Source: Betaproteobacteria bacterium RIFCSPLOWO2_02_FULL_63_19
Lineage (GTDB): Bacteria > Pseudomonadota > Gammaproteobacteria > Burkholderiales > SG8-39
Length of the DNA: 37,978 bases
NCBI GenBank assembly: GCA_001770415.1
Contig: MEQX01000061.1
Span: 17,611-55,588 of the forward strand
Direction of reading: 5' to 3'
The translations under genes were made by a program, and so were the position numbers. A model generated the notes under the pieces. It ran no database searches. It saw only the letters and a program-made list of their open reading frames with translations, and had not been told where the DNA came from. This document shows, in pieces, positions 10,129 through 19,789 of the stretch. Each line of letters opens with the position of its first letter. Position 1 is the stretch's first letter.

Positions 10129-10904
10129 ACTTTAGCAAAAAAGGCGACGAGTGCTTCTACCAGCGCTTCGTCGCCGGCTGCGGTGACGATCACGCGCCCG
10201 ACGTTTCGCGATCGTGCGGCCTCGCCAACGCGCGGATGCGGTACAAAGACGGGCGTAGTGCGAAGCAGCGCCGGACCCGAGGTCCCACTGTCGCCCAGCA
10301 TCGCAAACAGATTCTCCAATCCCTCGACGCTGGTGATGGACACGGCATCGATTCCGCCGCGCTCCCAGCGCTCAACCAGTGCGCCCGCGTCGGTCCGCGG
10401 CCGGGCACGCCTGTAGCACTGCGCGTATTCGACCTTTGCTCCGCGCTCGATCAGCACTTCCCGAAGCGCCTCGCGGCCCCCCTGCCCGCGAAAGATCACG
10501 ATGCGACGTCCGGCAACTTCGGCCAGTTCGGGAAGCGCAGCGAGCGCCTCGCTATCACCGCGCCCCTGCGGCGCCAACACTTCGGCAATGCCGATCCGGC
10601 GCAGCGCTTGGGCCGTTTCACTTCCCACCGCAGCGAAATTCATCCGGGGTGGCCACGCCCGGCGTGCGCTCACAGCGGCGTTGGCCATCCGGACTGCCGT
10701 CGGACTCACGAAAACCGCGGTGTCGAACGCATCGAGGTCGTTTATCGCCGCATCCAGCGCAGCGCCATCGTCGGGCGGAAGAATCTCGATCGCAGGCAAC
10801 AGCACTGCTTCGCCGCCGCTGGCGCCGAGCAGTGCCGCCAGCCGCTCGGCCACGCCGGCCGGGCGCGTTACGAGCACCGCGCGCCCGGTCAGTGCGGAGC
10901 TCAT
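10125..10904 (-). CDS. hemD: Uroporphyrinogen-III synthase
   Basis: HemD closes and inverts ring D of hydroxymethylbilane to give uroporphyrinogen III. This family diverges strongly, so the call leans on context: it lies between hemC and hemX with 4-bp ATGA overlaps at both ends. Sequence support includes the N-terminal [38 protein letters not shown] and the C-terminal [15 protein letters not shown], each at its usual place in the two-lobed fold. The length of 259 residues is normal. Confidence 0.93.
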   Translation of the reverse strand: MSSALTGRAVLVTRPAGVAERLAALLGASGGEAVLLPAIEILPPDDGAALDAAINDLDAFDTAVFVSPTAVRMANAAVSARRAWPPRMNFAAVGSETAQALRRIGIAEVLAPQGRGDSEALAALPELAEVAGRRIVIFRGQGGREALREVLIERGAKVEYAQCYRRARPRTDAGALVERWERGGIDAVSITSVEGLENLFAMLGDSGTSGPALLRTTPVFVPHPRVGEAARSRNVGRVIVTAAGDEALVEALVAFFAKV

Positions 10905-11833
10905 TGAATCGATGAAAGAATGGAGTCGGCGCCCATCTCGAGCAGCGATCGCGCTAGCCGCCTTCCGACCGCCTCCGGCGCCTCGGCGGTCCCGCGTGCT
11001 TCGACGCGAACGATCCGCGAACCGTCCGGCGCCGCAACCAGGCCGCGCAAGCGAATAGTGTCCGCGCCCTCCAGTTGTGCGTAGGCGCCCAGCGGAAGCT
11101 GGCAGCTGCCGCCAAGTTCACGGCTCACTGCACGCTCGGCGCGCACGCACACCGCGGTCGCCGGATCGTCCAGCGCCGAGAGCAGTTCCAGCAGATCGGC
11201 GCGATCGGCGCGGCACTCGATCGCAAGCGCACCCTGGCCTGCGGCCGGGAGGCTCGCCTCCGGTTCGATCAGCGCGCGCACCCGGCTTTCGAGTCCAAGA
11301 CGCTTCAGTCCCGCAACGGCGAGCACAATGGCATCATAGTCGCCGCGATCAAGCTTCGCGAGACGCGTATCGAGATTACCCCTCAGCGCTGCGAACTCGA
11401 GCCCCGGATGCCTTTCGCGAAGCTGCGCCTCCCGGCGCAGGCTCGAAGTCCCGACCCGTGCGCCCTTGGGCAGCGCGTCCAGCGATGAATGGCGCGAGGA
11501 AACGAACGCGTCGCGCGGATCTTCCCGTTCGCCGATCGCCGCCAGGCAATAGCCTTCGGGCAATTCCATCGGTACGTCCTTCGCCGAATGCACCGCGATG
11601 TCGGCGCGGCCATCTGCGAGCGCGGCTTCCAGTTCCTTCACGAACAGCCCCTTGCCGCCGACTTTGGCGAGCGAGACGTCGAGAATCTCGTCGCCCCGCG
11701 TGCTCATTGCGAGAATTTCGACCTCGCACGACGGAAACAGCCGCCGCAACTCGCTCCGGACGAACTCCGACTGCCACATCGCCAGGCGACTCCTGCGGGA
11801 AGCAATTACGATCCGTTTCGGCATGCGTGACAT
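10901..11833 (-). CDS. hemC: Porphobilinogen deaminase (hydroxymethylbilane synthase)
   Basis: HemC condenses four porphobilinogens into hydroxymethylbilane on a covalent dipyrromethane cofactor. The 310-residue protein shows [53 protein letters not shown] (with catalytic Asp) and [19 protein letters not shown]. The cofactor-anchoring Cys is in [17 protein letters not shown]. Two starts are possible, ATG at 11833 or ATG at 11824 (MPKRIVIA); neither has a strong ribosome-binding site. It is the first gene of the hemCDXY operon, and the 142-bp gap to algR probably holds its promoter. Confidence 0.96.
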   Translation of the reverse strand: MSRMPKRIVIASRRSRLAMWQSEFVRSELRRLFPSCEVEILAMSTRGDEILDVSLAKVGGKGLFVKELEAALADGRADIAVHSAKDVPMELPEGYCLAAIGEREDPRDAFVSSRHSSLDALPKGARVGTSSLRREAQLRERHPGLEFAALRGNLDTRLAKLDRGDYDAIVLAVAGLKRLGLESRVRALIEPEASLPAAGQGALAIECRADRADLLELLSALDDPATAVCVRAERAVSRELGGSCQLPLGAYAQLEGADTIRLRGLVAAPDGSRIVRVEARGTAEAPEAVGRRLARSLLEMGADSILSSIQ

Positions 11834-11975
11834 TGGGGGGAGGTTGCTCTCGGAAGGATTCGAGGCCTGGCGGGCGCTGATTTTAGCATGGCCCCCAGCT
11901 GCCTCAGGTTCGTGCGGATGCCTGCGCGCTGACCGCTGCGTCCTCGCGGTGCCGATGTTCCGGCAGCGTCGCCCT

Positions 11976-12758
11976 TCAGGACTTCGCCAGCGCCTTCACC
12001 TGGGTCCACTGCCTTCGGCTGACGGGCAGTCTCTCCTGGCAACCGTCGAGCACTACCGCCCAACCTGCCTCGGCGTCGTCGCCGGCTGCCCGCTCGAATC
12101 CCCTGATCCGGTCGCGCGCCACCAGGCAACTGCGGTGCACGCGCACGAAGAAGTTGCCGAATTCCTCCTCGAGCTGCGCCAGCGATTCCTCCACCAGGTA
12201 CTCGCCGGCACATGCGTGCACGGTCACGTACTTGAGTTCCGCCTTGAGGTAGATCACCTCGGCCAGAGGCACCAGGGTAATTCGGCCGCGCTCGTTTACG
12301 CTCAGGTAGCGCCGCGGTTGAGTATCCACGCGATCGAGGACCTCCCGCGCGGCTCTCTGACCTGCCGCAGCCTTGCTCAGGGCCGCCGCGATGCGGCCGG
12401 CCCGAACCGGCTTGAGCAGATAATCCACCGCGTTGAGTTCGAATGCCTCGACCGCGTACTGGTCGTAGGATGTAACGAATATCACCGCTGGCGGGGTCTC
12501 GAGAAGCTGAGTATGACGCGCGAATTCCATTCCCGACATGCCCGGCATATGAATATCGACCAGCACCACGTCCACCGCACACGACGCGACCAGTTTCAGG
12601 CCCTCCATTCCGTTCCCTGCCTCGCCGGCGACGACGTTCGGCACCTCCGCCCGGCAATCATCGAGCAGTTCCCTCAAACGCGCGCGCGCGGGCGGTTCAT
12701 CGTCGACGATGAACACCCTGAGCGGTGCCATCGCGCCGTCGTGCTTCGTCTCGTTCAA
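11976..12758 (-). CDS. algR: AlgR-type LytTR response regulator
   Basis: This DNA-binding response regulator has an N-terminal receiver domain and a C-terminal LytTR domain. The receiver shows [16 protein letters not shown] with the acidic pair, the phospho-acceptor Asp68 in [13 protein letters not shown] and the conserved Lys in YLLKPV. The LytTR part runs from about residue 155 and includes [16 protein letters not shown] and [16 protein letters not shown]. The start is given as TTG at 12758, which overlaps the algZ stop and has GGAG about 6 nt upstream. An ATG at 12731 (MAPLRVF) is a reasonable alternative closer to Pseudomonas AlgR. Position beside algZ, argH and hemC matches the conserved algZR locus. 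Confidence 0.9.
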   Translation of the reverse strand: MNETKHDGAMAPLRVFIVDDEPPARARLRELLDDCRAEVPNVVAGEAGNGMEGLKLVASCAVDVVLVDIHMPGMSGMEFARHTQLLETPPAVIFVTSYDQYAVEAFELNAVDYLLKPVRAGRIAAALSKAAAGQRAAREVLDRVDTQPRRYLSVNERGRITLVPLAEVIYLKAELKYVTVHACAGEYLVEESLAQLEEEFGNFFVRVHRSCLVARDRIRGFERAAGDDAEAGWAVVLDGCQERLPVSRRQWTQVKALAKS

Positions 12759-13768
12759 GGCGCGCTCCGCAAGGGCATGAGCATGACAATCCGATAGCGC
12801 CCGGCTTCGACGCCGGCGTCGAGCGTTGCCTCGAGGTCGAAGTGAAGTTGCAGCCGTTCGCGGATATTGGCAAGCGCCATACGATTGCCTTGTCGGTGCT
12901 GGTGTTCAGGGAAGTAGGGATTGGAAAGCGCGACCCGCAGGCGATCGCCGTCCGACCCCACGTCGATCTCTATCGCCCCGGGCCCGACCCCCGGCTCGAT
13001 GCCATGGTAGACGGCGTTCTCGACCAATGGTTGCAGAAGCATCGGCGGCACCAGCGCGGTTTCGGCGTCGGCGTCCACAATCCAGCGCACCTGCAGCCGC
13101 TCACCAAGGCGCAGATGTTCCAGATTGAGGTACTGGCGGCAAAGCGCAATCTCTCTGCGCAACGGAATCAACTGCCGATTGTCGGCAAGAAGGTTGCGAA
13201 ACAGGTCGGCAAGATCCTCGAGCGCGCCTTCCGCACGCTTCGGGTCGCCGCGAATGATCGCCAGAACCGCGTTCAGACTGTTGAACAGAAAATGCGGTCG
13301 AATGCGCGCCTGCAAGGCCTGGAGTCGCGCCTCGGCCAGCGCCGGCGAGAACGCGCGGGCGCGCACGCGAAAGTATTCGAGCAGCAGCGCCGCCTGCGCG
13401 ACCGCGAGGACCACGCCGTAAAACAGCCCTGACCAGTCGGGCAGGCGTCCAAGCCACGTCTGAGCTGCGGAGGTCGCCCCCGCGAGCGCAGCGACGATCG
13501 CAAGCGTGCAAACGAGGCCAGCCGCGTATCCGAGCCTGGCAAGCGCAGCGTTTGCCGCATACAGTGCTGCGAGAATCGCAAACAACGCGGGTTCGACCCA
13601 GAAAACAACCTCGAAAAACTGCACTGTGACCTCGGCCGGTCGCTGCGCGCGCACCATCGCAACGGCAAGAGCCGCGGCGTTCACAACCAGCAGAATGCGT
13701 GCGAGCACTCCCAGATTGCGAAAGTCCGGCAGGGCGTCGGTGCGCTCGTTTTGCCTTATACTCAACAC
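12755..13768 (-). CDS. algZ: AlgZ/FimS-type membrane sensor histidine kinase
   Basis: This is a LytS-class sensor kinase and the likely partner of AlgR. The conserved N-terminal [18 protein letters not shown] leads into four to five hydrophobic segments. The His_kinase box follows with the phospho-acceptor His in [18 protein letters not shown], and an N-box [14 protein letters not shown] of the ATPase domain. The catalytic domain is short, as usual for this class. The start is uncertain. GTG at 13768 has GAG 6 nt upstream and leaves 12 residues before LPDF; a TTG at 13783 is also open. The gene is divergent from argH, with a short shared promoter region. Confidence 0.87.
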   Translation of the reverse strand: MLSIRQNERTDALPDFRNLGVLARILLVVNAAALAVAMVRAQRPAEVTVQFFEVVFWVEPALFAILAALYAANAALARLGYAAGLVCTLAIVAALAGATSAAQTWLGRLPDWSGLFYGVVLAVAQAALLLEYFRVRARAFSPALAEARLQALQARIRPHFLFNSLNAVLAIIRGDPKRAEGALEDLADLFRNLLADNRQLIPLRREIALCRQYLNLEHLRLGERLQVRWIVDADAETALVPPMLLQPLVENAVYHGIEPGVGPGAIEIDVGSDGDRLRVALSNPYFPEHQHRQGNRMALANIRERLQLHFDLEATLDAGVEAGRYRIVMLMPLRSAP

Positions 13769-13841
13769 TTTAGGCTCGACCAAGGCGAAGGGGCGGGCAA
13801 CGCCCGCGAAGCAGCATCACCGTCGCATTCTACAGTCAACC
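13769..13841 (+). promoter_or_regulatory. argH leader in the algZ/argH divergent region
   Basis: The gap between the divergent algZ and argH starts is only about 73 bp. A hairpin GCGGGC-AAC-GCCCGC occupies 13793-13807. TATACT on the plus strand at 13757-13762 is a -10 candidate for argH but overlaps the algZ N-terminus and lacks a clear -35. No strong ribosome-binding site precedes argH. Confidence 0.3.
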
Positions 13842-15365
13842 ATGGCAGCCAAACCGACAACCCGCGCGCGTTCCGCGCCGACACCCGACCGCGCGGGAGA
13901 GGCGAAAAAGCGTCGCAAGAGCGCTGAGAATCGCCGCGGCCAGCCGGACTCCAGGTCCCGCGGAAGAACGGTCCGGACCTACGCTAACGCTGTCTGGTCG
14001 GGGCGCTTCGCCGAGCCCGTGTCGGAGCGTGTCAAGCGCTACACCGCTTCGGTCGGATTCGACCGGCGACTCGCGGCCCATGACATCCACGGATCGCTCG
14101 CTCATGCGCGGATGCTGCGCGCAACCGGCATCCTCTCGGCGGCTGATCTGGACGCGATAGAGCGGGGCTTCGCCGCCATCGTGCGAGAGATCGGCAGCGG
14201 CCGCTTTGCCTGGTCGTTGGACGCCGAGGACGTCCACATGAACATCGAGCAGCGGCTCACCGCGCTGATCGGTGACGCCGGCAAGCGGCTGCATACGGCG
14301 CGCTCGAGAAACGACCAGGTCGCCACCGATGTGCGCCTGTGGCTTCGCGACGAAATCGATACCATTGCAGGCCTACTCGCACGTTTGCAGGCCGTGCTTA
14401 TCGATTCCGCCGAGCGCCACGCGGCAACGATCATGCCGGGGTTTACGCACCTGCAGGTGGCGCAGCCGGTCACGTTCGGACATCACTTGCTGGCCTATTT
14501 CGAGATGTTCGAGCGGGACTACCAGCGGCTTGCCGGATGCCGTACGCGGGTAAATGTGCTGCCGCTGGGCGCTGCGGCACTCGCGGGAACGACGTTCCCG
14601 ATAGACCGCGCCCGGGTGGCGCGCGAACTCGGCTTCGATTCGGTGGCGCGAAATTCGCTCGATGCGGTCTCGGATCGCGATTTCGCGATCGAGTTCTGTG
14701 CCTTCGCCGCGCTGTTCATGGTGCACCTGTCACGGCTGTGCGAGGAGCTGATCCTGTGGATGAATCCGCGATTGGGCTTCGTCAGTCTTTCCGACCGGTT
14801 TTGCACCGGCTCGTCGATCATGCCGCAGAAGAAGAACCCGGACGTGCCCGAACTCGCCCGCGGCAAGTCCGGCCGCGTGCTCGGACATCTCATCGGGATG
14901 CTGGTGCTGATGAAATCGCAGCCTCTCGCCTACAACAAGGACAACCAGGAAGACAAGGAACCCTTGTTCGACACGGTGGACACCCTCAAGGACACGATGG
15001 CGATTTTCACCGAACTGGTGCCGGACATCACCGCGAATCCGGACGCGATGCGCCGCGCCGCCGCGGAGGGGCATGCGACGGCGACCGATCTGGCAGACTA
15101 TCTGGTGAAGAAGGGCGTGCCCTTCCGCGACGCGCACGAGGCCGTTGCGCAGGCGGTGCGGTTCGCCGAGATGAAGCGGCGCGACCTTTCCGAACTGACC
15201 ACCGCCGAACTGCGCCGGTTTTCCGGTCGCATCGGTCCCGATGTCCACCGCGTTCTTGCTCTCGAAGGCTCCGTTGCGGCCCGGCGCCACATCGGCGGCA
15301 CCGCGCCGGCCCAGGTTCGCGCGGCAATCAGGCAGGCGCGCAGGATGATCCGTGGCCGCAGTTAG
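13842..15365 (+). CDS. argH: Argininosuccinate lyase with a basic N-terminal extension
   Basis: ArgH splits argininosuccinate into arginine and fumarate, the last step of arginine synthesis. The fumarase/aspartase superfamily signature [20 protein letters not shown] carries the flexible catalytic loop. Others are WSGRFAEPV near the start, [11 protein letters not shown], and [20 protein letters not shown] with the catalytic-region residues. From the ATG at 13842 the protein is 507 residues, about 45 longer than most ArgH. The excess is a Lys/Arg-rich N-terminal stretch before WSGRFAEP. Either the extension is real or translation starts later at a non-ATG codon. The frame is open further upstream, but that part lies inside algZ on the other strand. 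Confidence 0.95.
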   Translation: MAAKPTTRARSAPTPDRAGEAKKRRKSAENRRGQPDSRSRGRTVRTYANAVWSGRFAEPVSERVKRYTASVGFDRRLAAHDIHGSLAHARMLRATGILSAADLDAIERGFAAIVREIGSGRFAWSLDAEDVHMNIEQRLTALIGDAGKRLHTARSRNDQVATDVRLWLRDEIDTIAGLLARLQAVLIDSAERHAATIMPGFTHLQVAQPVTFGHHLLAYFEMFERDYQRLAGCRTRVNVLPLGAAALAGTTFPIDRARVARELGFDSVARNSLDAVSDRDFAIEFCAFAALFMVHLSRLCEELILWMNPRLGFVSLSDRFCTGSSIMPQKKNPDVPELARGKSGRVLGHLIGMLVLMKSQPLAYNKDNQEDKEPLFDTVDTLKDTMAIFTELVPDITANPDAMRRAAAEGHATATDLADYLVKKGVPFRDAHEAVAQAVRFAEMKRRDLSELTTAELRRFSGRIGPDVHRVLALEGSVAARRHIGGTAPAQVRAAIRQARRMIRGRS

Positions 15366-15485
15366 CCCGCTCGAAGCGAGCGCGCGGCAGAGATTGCGCC
15401 GCGGCCGCGAGCGCGTTCGGTTCTGCCGCCCGCCCGAAACCGGTTGTTGAGGACTCGGGCGGCAACGAAACGCCGGGCCCGCTGC

Positions 15486-16760
15486 ATGGACAAGATCGGA
15501 AAATACGAGGTCATCAAGAAACTCGGCGAGGGCGCCACGAGCGAGGTCTATCTTTGCCACGATTCGTTCAACGACCGGGATGTCGCGCTGAAGCTCGTCG
15601 TCGAAGAAAAGATACGCGACTCCGAAAGCGGCAAGCTCGCCAAGAGACTGTTCATCACCGAGGCCTCGCTCGCCGGCAAGCTGAGTCATCCGCACATCGT
15701 CCAGATCTACGACGCCGTGGTCGACGAAAAGCTGAGCTACATCGTCATGGAATACGTGCCGGGCGGTACATTGGAACCGTTCTGCGACCCTGCGACGGTG
15801 CTGCCGATCGACAAGATCGTGGAGATCATATTCAAGTGCACGCGGGCACTGGATTTTGCGGACAAGCTCGGCGTCACGCACCGGGACATCAAGCCGGCCA
15901 ACATACTGCGTTCGGGCGAATCCGACATCAAGATTTCGGACTTCGGCGCCGCGCTGATGAGTTCAACCGAGCAGACCCAGGTCACCGGCATCGGTTCGCC
16001 CGCCTACATGTCGCCGCAACAGATCAAGGAACAGCCACTGGACCACCAGACCGACATCTACTCGCTGGGGGTGGTGATGTATCAGCTGCTGACCGGCGTG
16101 CTGCCATTTCAGGCCAGCAACAACTTCTCGATGATGTACCAGATCATCAACGTCGAACCCCCGCTGCCCTCCTCTTACCGCAAGGAAATTCCGCTTGCCG
16201 TGGACAGAATCGTGCGCAAAGCGATGAACAAGGATATCGAACGGCGCTATGCGACCTGGGGCGAATTCTCGTTCGACCTTGCCGAGGCATTTCGCAACGA
16301 GCACCTGGCCCCGCGCACGCAGGAGGTTGCCGACACCGACAAGTTCAACATCATGCGCTCGCTGTCTTTTTTCAACGATTTCACGGACGCCGAGCTCTGG
16401 GAGGTCATGCGAATCTCGAACTGGGCCAACCTGCCGGAGAACACGGTGATCATGCGCGACGGGGAAACCGGCGACTTCTTCTGCATACTTGCCTCCGGCG
16501 AGGTCAAGGTGACCAAGCGCAAGAAGCTGCTCAACGTGCTCACCGCCGGCGAGTGCTTCGGCGAAATGGCCTACCTCGCGCGCTCCGGCAACGAACGCAC
16601 CGCAGACGTGTCCACCACGAGCGAGTCGCAGCTCATCAAAATCAAGACCGAAGACCTGGAGAAGGCCTCCGATGGATGCCGGCACCGCTTCGATCGCGCA
16701 TTCATGGGCATCCTGGTCGAGCGACTGGCTCTCGCGAACACGCGCCTCACTTCGGTCTAG
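15486..16760 (+). CDS. Ser/Thr protein kinase fused to a cyclic-nucleotide-binding domain
   Basis: This is a cytosolic Hanks-type kinase with a C-terminal cNMP-binding domain, 424 residues from the ATG at 15486. The kinase part starts at once: KYEVIKKLGEGATSEVYL is the Gly-rich loop, Lys36 (DVALKLV) binds ATP, HRDIKPANIL holds the catalytic Asp134, and SDFG holds Asp152. GSPAYMSPQQI is the activation-loop end. From about residue 295 the cNMP fold appears (NTVIMRDGETGDFFCILASG, then GECFGEMAYLARSGNERTADV), which keeps the GE and R contacts of a phosphate-binding cassette. No membrane segment is seen. It probably phosphorylates unknown partners under cyclic-nucleotide or similar control. A TTG at 15444 would add 14 residues. 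Confidence 0.9.
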   Translation: MDKIGKYEVIKKLGEGATSEVYLCHDSFNDRDVALKLVVEEKIRDSESGKLAKRLFITEASLAGKLSHPHIVQIYDAVVDEKLSYIVMEYVPGGTLEPFCDPATVLPIDKIVEIIFKCTRALDFADKLGVTHRDIKPANILRSGESDIKISDFGAALMSSTEQTQVTGIGSPAYMSPQQIKEQPLDHQTDIYSLGVVMYQLLTGVLPFQASNNFSMMYQIINVEPPLPSSYRKEIPLAVDRIVRKAMNKDIERRYATWGEFSFDLAEAFRNEHLAPRTQEVADTDKFNIMRSLSFFNDFTDAELWEVMRISNWANLPENTVIMRDGETGDFFCILASGEVKVTKRKKLLNVLTAGECFGEMAYLARSGNERTADVSTTSESQLIKIKTEDLEKASDGCRHRFDRAFMGILVERLALANTRLTSV

Positions 16761-16769
16761 GACCTGACG

Positions 16770-17651
16770 ATGTCGCCAGATACCCGGGCGGCCCTCGAAG
16801 CCGCCGTCGTTGCCGCTTTCGGTCCGGGCCGGCCAATCGCGCGCATCTCCTCTGCGGGCGGCGGCTGCATTCATGACTCCTACGTGGTCGACTCGGGCTC
16901 CGAGCGCCTGTTCGTCAAGACCAACCGCGCCGCGCTCGAGGATGCCTTCGCCGCCGAAGCCGACGGGCTCGAGGCGTTGATCGGGGCTGGAATGCGCGCG
17001 CCACGGCCGCTGGGCCAGGGCGTGGCGGAAGATCGCGCGTTTCTGGTGATGGAATTCCTCGAGTTGCGGGGCAGCGGCGACTGGGCGGCGATGGGCCGCG
17101 CCCTCGCGGCGATGCACCGAAGAACTGGCGGGTCGTTCGGCTGGCGACGCGACAACTTCATCGGCGCCACGCCGCAGGCCAACCCTGGACACGACGACTG
17201 GATCGCATTCTGGCGCGACGCCCGGCTGCTGCCGCAGCTCGAATTGGCCGTGCGCAACGGGTTCGGCCCGACGCTGATCGACTCCGGGGAGAAGCTCGCT
17301 GAATCGCTGCCGAAGCTGCTTGGCGCACGCGCGCCCGAGGCGTCGCTGCTGCACGGCGATCTGTGGAGCGGCAACGCCGCGTTTCTCGCCGACGGATCGC
17401 CGGTGCTGTTTGACCCCGCCGTGTACTGCGGCGATCGCGAAGCCGACCTGGCGATGACCGAATTATTCGGCGGCTTCCCGCGCGACTTCCGCGCGGCTTA
17501 CGCCGAGGCCTGGCCGCTGGATGCGGGATACCCGCTGAGGCGCAATCTGTACAACCTGTACCACGTGCTCAACCATGCCAACCTGTTTGGCGGTGGCTAT
17601 GCGGCGCAGGCTCAGGCGATGATCGGGCGATTGCTGTCCGAAGCGCGCTAA
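16770..17651 (+). CDS. Fructosamine/ketosamine-3-kinase family protein
   Basis: This 293-residue member of the fructosamine-kinase family phosphorylates the sugar of glycated amines so the adduct falls off, a protein-repair reaction. Motifs are SAGGGCIHDSYVV in the N-lobe, LFVKTNR with the ATP-binding Lys, FLVMEFLEL at the hinge and SLLHGDLWSGNAAFL as the catalytic loop. FDPAVYCGDREADLAMTELFGG gives the metal-binding Asp and family signature. It starts 9 bp after the kinase gene and is probably co-transcribed. Natural substrates of bacterial members are mostly unproven; ribulosamine and erythrulosamine adducts are the likely ones. Confidence 0.9.
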   Translation: MSPDTRAALEAAVVAAFGPGRPIARISSAGGGCIHDSYVVDSGSERLFVKTNRAALEDAFAAEADGLEALIGAGMRAPRPLGQGVAEDRAFLVMEFLELRGSGDWAAMGRALAAMHRRTGGSFGWRRDNFIGATPQANPGHDDWIAFWRDARLLPQLELAVRNGFGPTLIDSGEKLAESLPKLLGARAPEASLLHGDLWSGNAAFLADGSPVLFDPAVYCGDREADLAMTELFGGFPRDFRAAYAEAWPLDAGYPLRRNLYNLYHVLNHANLFGGGYAAQAQAMIGRLLSEAR

Positions 17652-17674
17652 GTCACGCGAACGTCTGCAGGATT

Positions 17675-18103
17675 TCAGGACCCTGATCGCGAAAACGGCG
17701 AAAGCCCGCCGCGAAGCATCCATGCGCGCGGATTGTGTTCAAAACCGATCTTGGGGTAGTACCCGTTGGCCATCGGCGCGGCGAGCAATACGATCATGCA
17801 CTCGCTTCCGAGCCTCTGCTTCGTTTCCTCGATCAGCTGTTTCCCGATGCCACGCCGCTGGTAGTCGCTGTCGACGGCGAGGTCGGCCAGATAGGCGACA
17901 TACGCAAAATCGGTGAGCGACCGCGAGATGCCCACCAGGCGCTCGCCATGCCATGCCGTAACGATGAGGCTCGCATTGCTGATCATGCCTTCGAAGATGT
18001 CCGGCCGATCGATGGGTCGTCTTTCTCCGAGCGTAGATCGCCGGTAGAGGTCGATTGCAGCGTCGACGCTGATTTTGGCGTCGTCACGGTATGCGATATC
18101 CAT
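17675..18103 (-). CDS. GNAT family N-acetyltransferase
   Basis: This 142-residue acetyl-CoA-dependent acetyltransferase starts at the ATG at 18103 (MDIAYRDDAKISVDAA); the longer open frame upstream has no family features. The acetyl-CoA pyrophosphate loop is QRRGIGKQLIEE (about residues 82-93), preceded by the beta4 strand AYLADLAVDSDY. The C-terminal NGYYPKIGFEHNPRAWML is a standard GNAT end with the tyrosine region. The substrate is unknown. It is convergent with the fructosamine kinase, separated by 23 bp. Confidence 0.85.
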   Translation of the reverse strand: MDIAYRDDAKISVDAAIDLYRRSTLGERRPIDRPDIFEGMISNASLIVTAWHGERLVGISRSLTDFAYVAYLADLAVDSDYQRRGIGKQLIEETKQRLGSECMIVLLAAPMANGYYPKIGFEHNPRAWMLRGGLSPFSRSGS

Positions 18104-18119
18104 AGAGTTCCAGTTAGGG

Positions 18120-18144
18120 CCTGTTGACGGGTTTGCCCGACAGG
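18120..18144 (-). other. Hairpin between two minus-strand genes
   Basis: CCTGT-tga-CGGG-tttg-CCCG-ACAGG can fold into a 9-bp stem with a 3-nt bulge and 4-nt loop. It lies after the stop of the NTF2-like gene and before the GNAT start. There is no T-run on either strand, so a terminator role is only possible. Confidence 0.3.
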
Positions 18145-18194
18145 GGCACGCATTATCCTGCGCTGTTGCACATCCCGTGCGCCTCAGCGAAGGT

Positions 18195-18602
18195 TCAAGG
18201 GGTCCGGGTCGGGTCGCCGCTTCCTGCCTGCGTCTCTTTCCGATGCCACCATTCCCGGAACTCTTCGCAACGCATCGCACTGTCGAACCGGGCCGACAGG
18301 ACGCCGTCCAGTTCGACGTACGCATTCGACGGCACGCGTCGAAAAGTCGCCCGCCAGTGGGCGAACCCGGTGTTTTTCTTGAGCAGGATCGGCATCGCTT
18401 CAAAGCTCACGGCCGTCTGCGCATTCTTCGCCCCATCGGTCCAGTACCGGTGGATCGCCGCAGTCCCGATCATCGGCGCGTCGAAAGGGGTTTCATGGTA
18501 GGCAGCACCGGCGCAGAACAGTTCTGCGGCCGCGTCCGGGTCGCCTTCTCTCCAGGCATCGCCGTAGCGATCGAGCCATTGCCGAAAATCATCGTCTGTC
18601 AT
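18195..18602 (-). CDS. NTF2-fold (SnoaL-like) protein
   Basis: This 135-residue protein of the NTF2/SnoaL superfamily has the pattern of an N-terminal helix (DFRQWLDRYGDAWREGDPDAAAELF), then AAYHETPFDAPMIGTAAIHRYW and a beta-sheet half with ending aromatic residues. The fold forms an open cone used by enzymes and ligand binders. Aromatic and acidic residues line the start of the sheet, but I cannot assign a reaction. It sits in a run of single-domain minus-strand genes and may be transcribed with its neighbours. Confidence 0.75.
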   Translation of the reverse strand: MTDDDFRQWLDRYGDAWREGDPDAAAELFCAGAAYHETPFDAPMIGTAAIHRYWTDGAKNAQTAVSFEAMPILLKKNTGFAHWRATFRRVPSNAYVELDGVLSARFDSAMRCEEFREWWHRKETQAGSGDPTRTP

Positions 18603-18645
18603 GGTTCGCGGTCCTTGCGTGCGGGGTACCCGATCGGCCGCGGCG

Positions 18646-19089
18646 TCAGGCGTCGGTTCCCGGCTGCAGCGGCTTCACATACACGTGCTGCGTCTTCGCC
18701 CGTGCATACCCGATGCGCCGGTAGAAGTCGTGGGATTCGGGTCGCACAACGTTCGAGCGGACCACGATCGAGTTCAGGCCGCGATCGGCGGCCCATTCCT
18801 CGGCCGCCCGTACCAGCGATCTTCCGATGCCATTGCGGCGGCGGCCGGCGCCGACGACCAGGCCGACCAACTCCGCCTTTGCGCCTGACTCCATACTGAA
18901 CCGCTGCTCCGCGTGAACCCATCCCACCACATCGCCTTCCACTTCCGCGACTGCGATGTAGTGCTCCCGCATCTCAGTCAGCCGCTCGATGCGCAAACGC
19001 ATCTCCTGCGGTTCCACGGCATAGCCCAGCTCGCGGTTCAGCGCGGCGAGTCGATCTGCATCGGCGGTGCGTGGGAGTCGTACTTCCAT
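18646..19089 (-). CDS. GNAT family N-acetyltransferase
   Basis: This is a second, unrelated-in-detail GNAT protein of 147 residues from the ATG at 19089 (MEVRLPRTADADRLAALNREL). The beta4 strand KAELVGLVVGAGRRRNGIGRSL carries the R-R-N-G-I-G acetyl-CoA loop. The C-terminal SHDFYRRIGYARAKTQHVYVK contains the family Tyr region. The open frame continues 80 codons upstream, but that part shows nothing GNAT-like. The substrate is unknown. Confidence 0.87.
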   Translation of the reverse strand: MEVRLPRTADADRLAALNRELGYAVEPQEMRLRIERLTEMREHYIAVAEVEGDVVGWVHAEQRFSMESGAKAELVGLVVGAGRRRNGIGRSLVRAAEEWAADRGLNSIVVRSNVVRPESHDFYRRIGYARAKTQHVYVKPLQPGTDA

Positions 19090-19353
19090 GATCTCGGTGA
19101 TGCCGGATACAGCTGCCCGTCCTCCAAGCTTGCCCGGAGGAACCTGGATCCGGGGACGAAGCCTCGTGGAACCATCTCCTCGATGAAACCTTCGGCCGCA
19201 ATCTTGAGCCCCGAAATCGATGCGCGCAAGCGACTGTCGATTCCGCGGCGAAGAAACAGATAGACCGCCCCGAACCGCGCCAAATACCTCTCCATGGCAC
19301 TCAGTGGCGCAGCTAATCCGGCGCGTTCCCACAGGCGCAGCGCTGAGTGCGAC

Positions 19354-19743
19354 TTATGCAGCAAGGTTGGCACCCTGTTCTTTCAGCAGCTCGCGCAGAA
19401 CGGAGCGATGACAGCGTTCTTCCTGCTCGCAGTAGCAGCCGACGGAAAAGTTCGAATGCTGCGACAGTGCGGCGAGCAACTCGATCGATCGTGCCGGCTC
19501 CGGCGCGGCCATCTCGGCGCGGTACTTCTTCTTGAAGGCCTGCCACTGCGCGGCGGTTTCGGCCGCTTGCCCGAACTTTACCGTCTCGGCACTCGGCGCC
19601 AGCAACGGAAACCACACGTCGTACCAGTTCTGCGATGCGAACTCTGCCTTCGGGACGCCCCGCGGGGGCCTGCGGACCGTTCCGATACGCGTGCCTTCAG
19701 CGGATGCCCTTGCAGTTCCCAGACGTACAACGCGAACTGTCAT
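19354..19743 (-). CDS. DUF488 family protein
   Basis: This 129-residue protein belongs to the DUF488 (YeaO-like) family of unknown function. Evidence is VRVVRLGTARASAEGTRIG at the start, the PRGVPKAEFASQNWYDVWFPLLAPS core, the W-Q-A-F-KKKYRAEM segment, and the Cys-containing GCYCEQEERCHRSVLRELL end. I choose the ATG at 19743 because AGGAGG sits 4 nt upstream; a GTG at 19767 would add 8 residues. The 264-bp stretch between this gene and the next GNAT gene has a minus-strand open frame (19038-19373) with no recognisable domain. Confidence 0.83.
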   Translation of the reverse strand: MTVRVVRLGTARASAEGTRIGTVRRPPRGVPKAEFASQNWYDVWFPLLAPSAETVKFGQAAETAAQWQAFKKKYRAEMAAPEPARSIELLAALSQHSNFSVGCYCEQEERCHRSVLRELLKEQGANLAA

Positions 19744-19789
19744 GAATCCTCCTGTGGCGAACGACACTGGGCCAGCGGCGCGGCGTCGT

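Noticed and set aside
14339-16876. An 845-codon open frame on the plus strand spanning argH and the kinase gene
   Set aside because: It is a shadow frame in GC-rich DNA: Arg/Gly/Ala-rich, with no domain, and both underlying genes in other frames carry full family signatures.
19038-19373. A 111-codon minus-strand frame between the DUF488 and GNAT genes
   Set aside because: It overlaps both neighbours and has no recognised domain; it could be a decayed or novel gene, but sequence alone does not support it.
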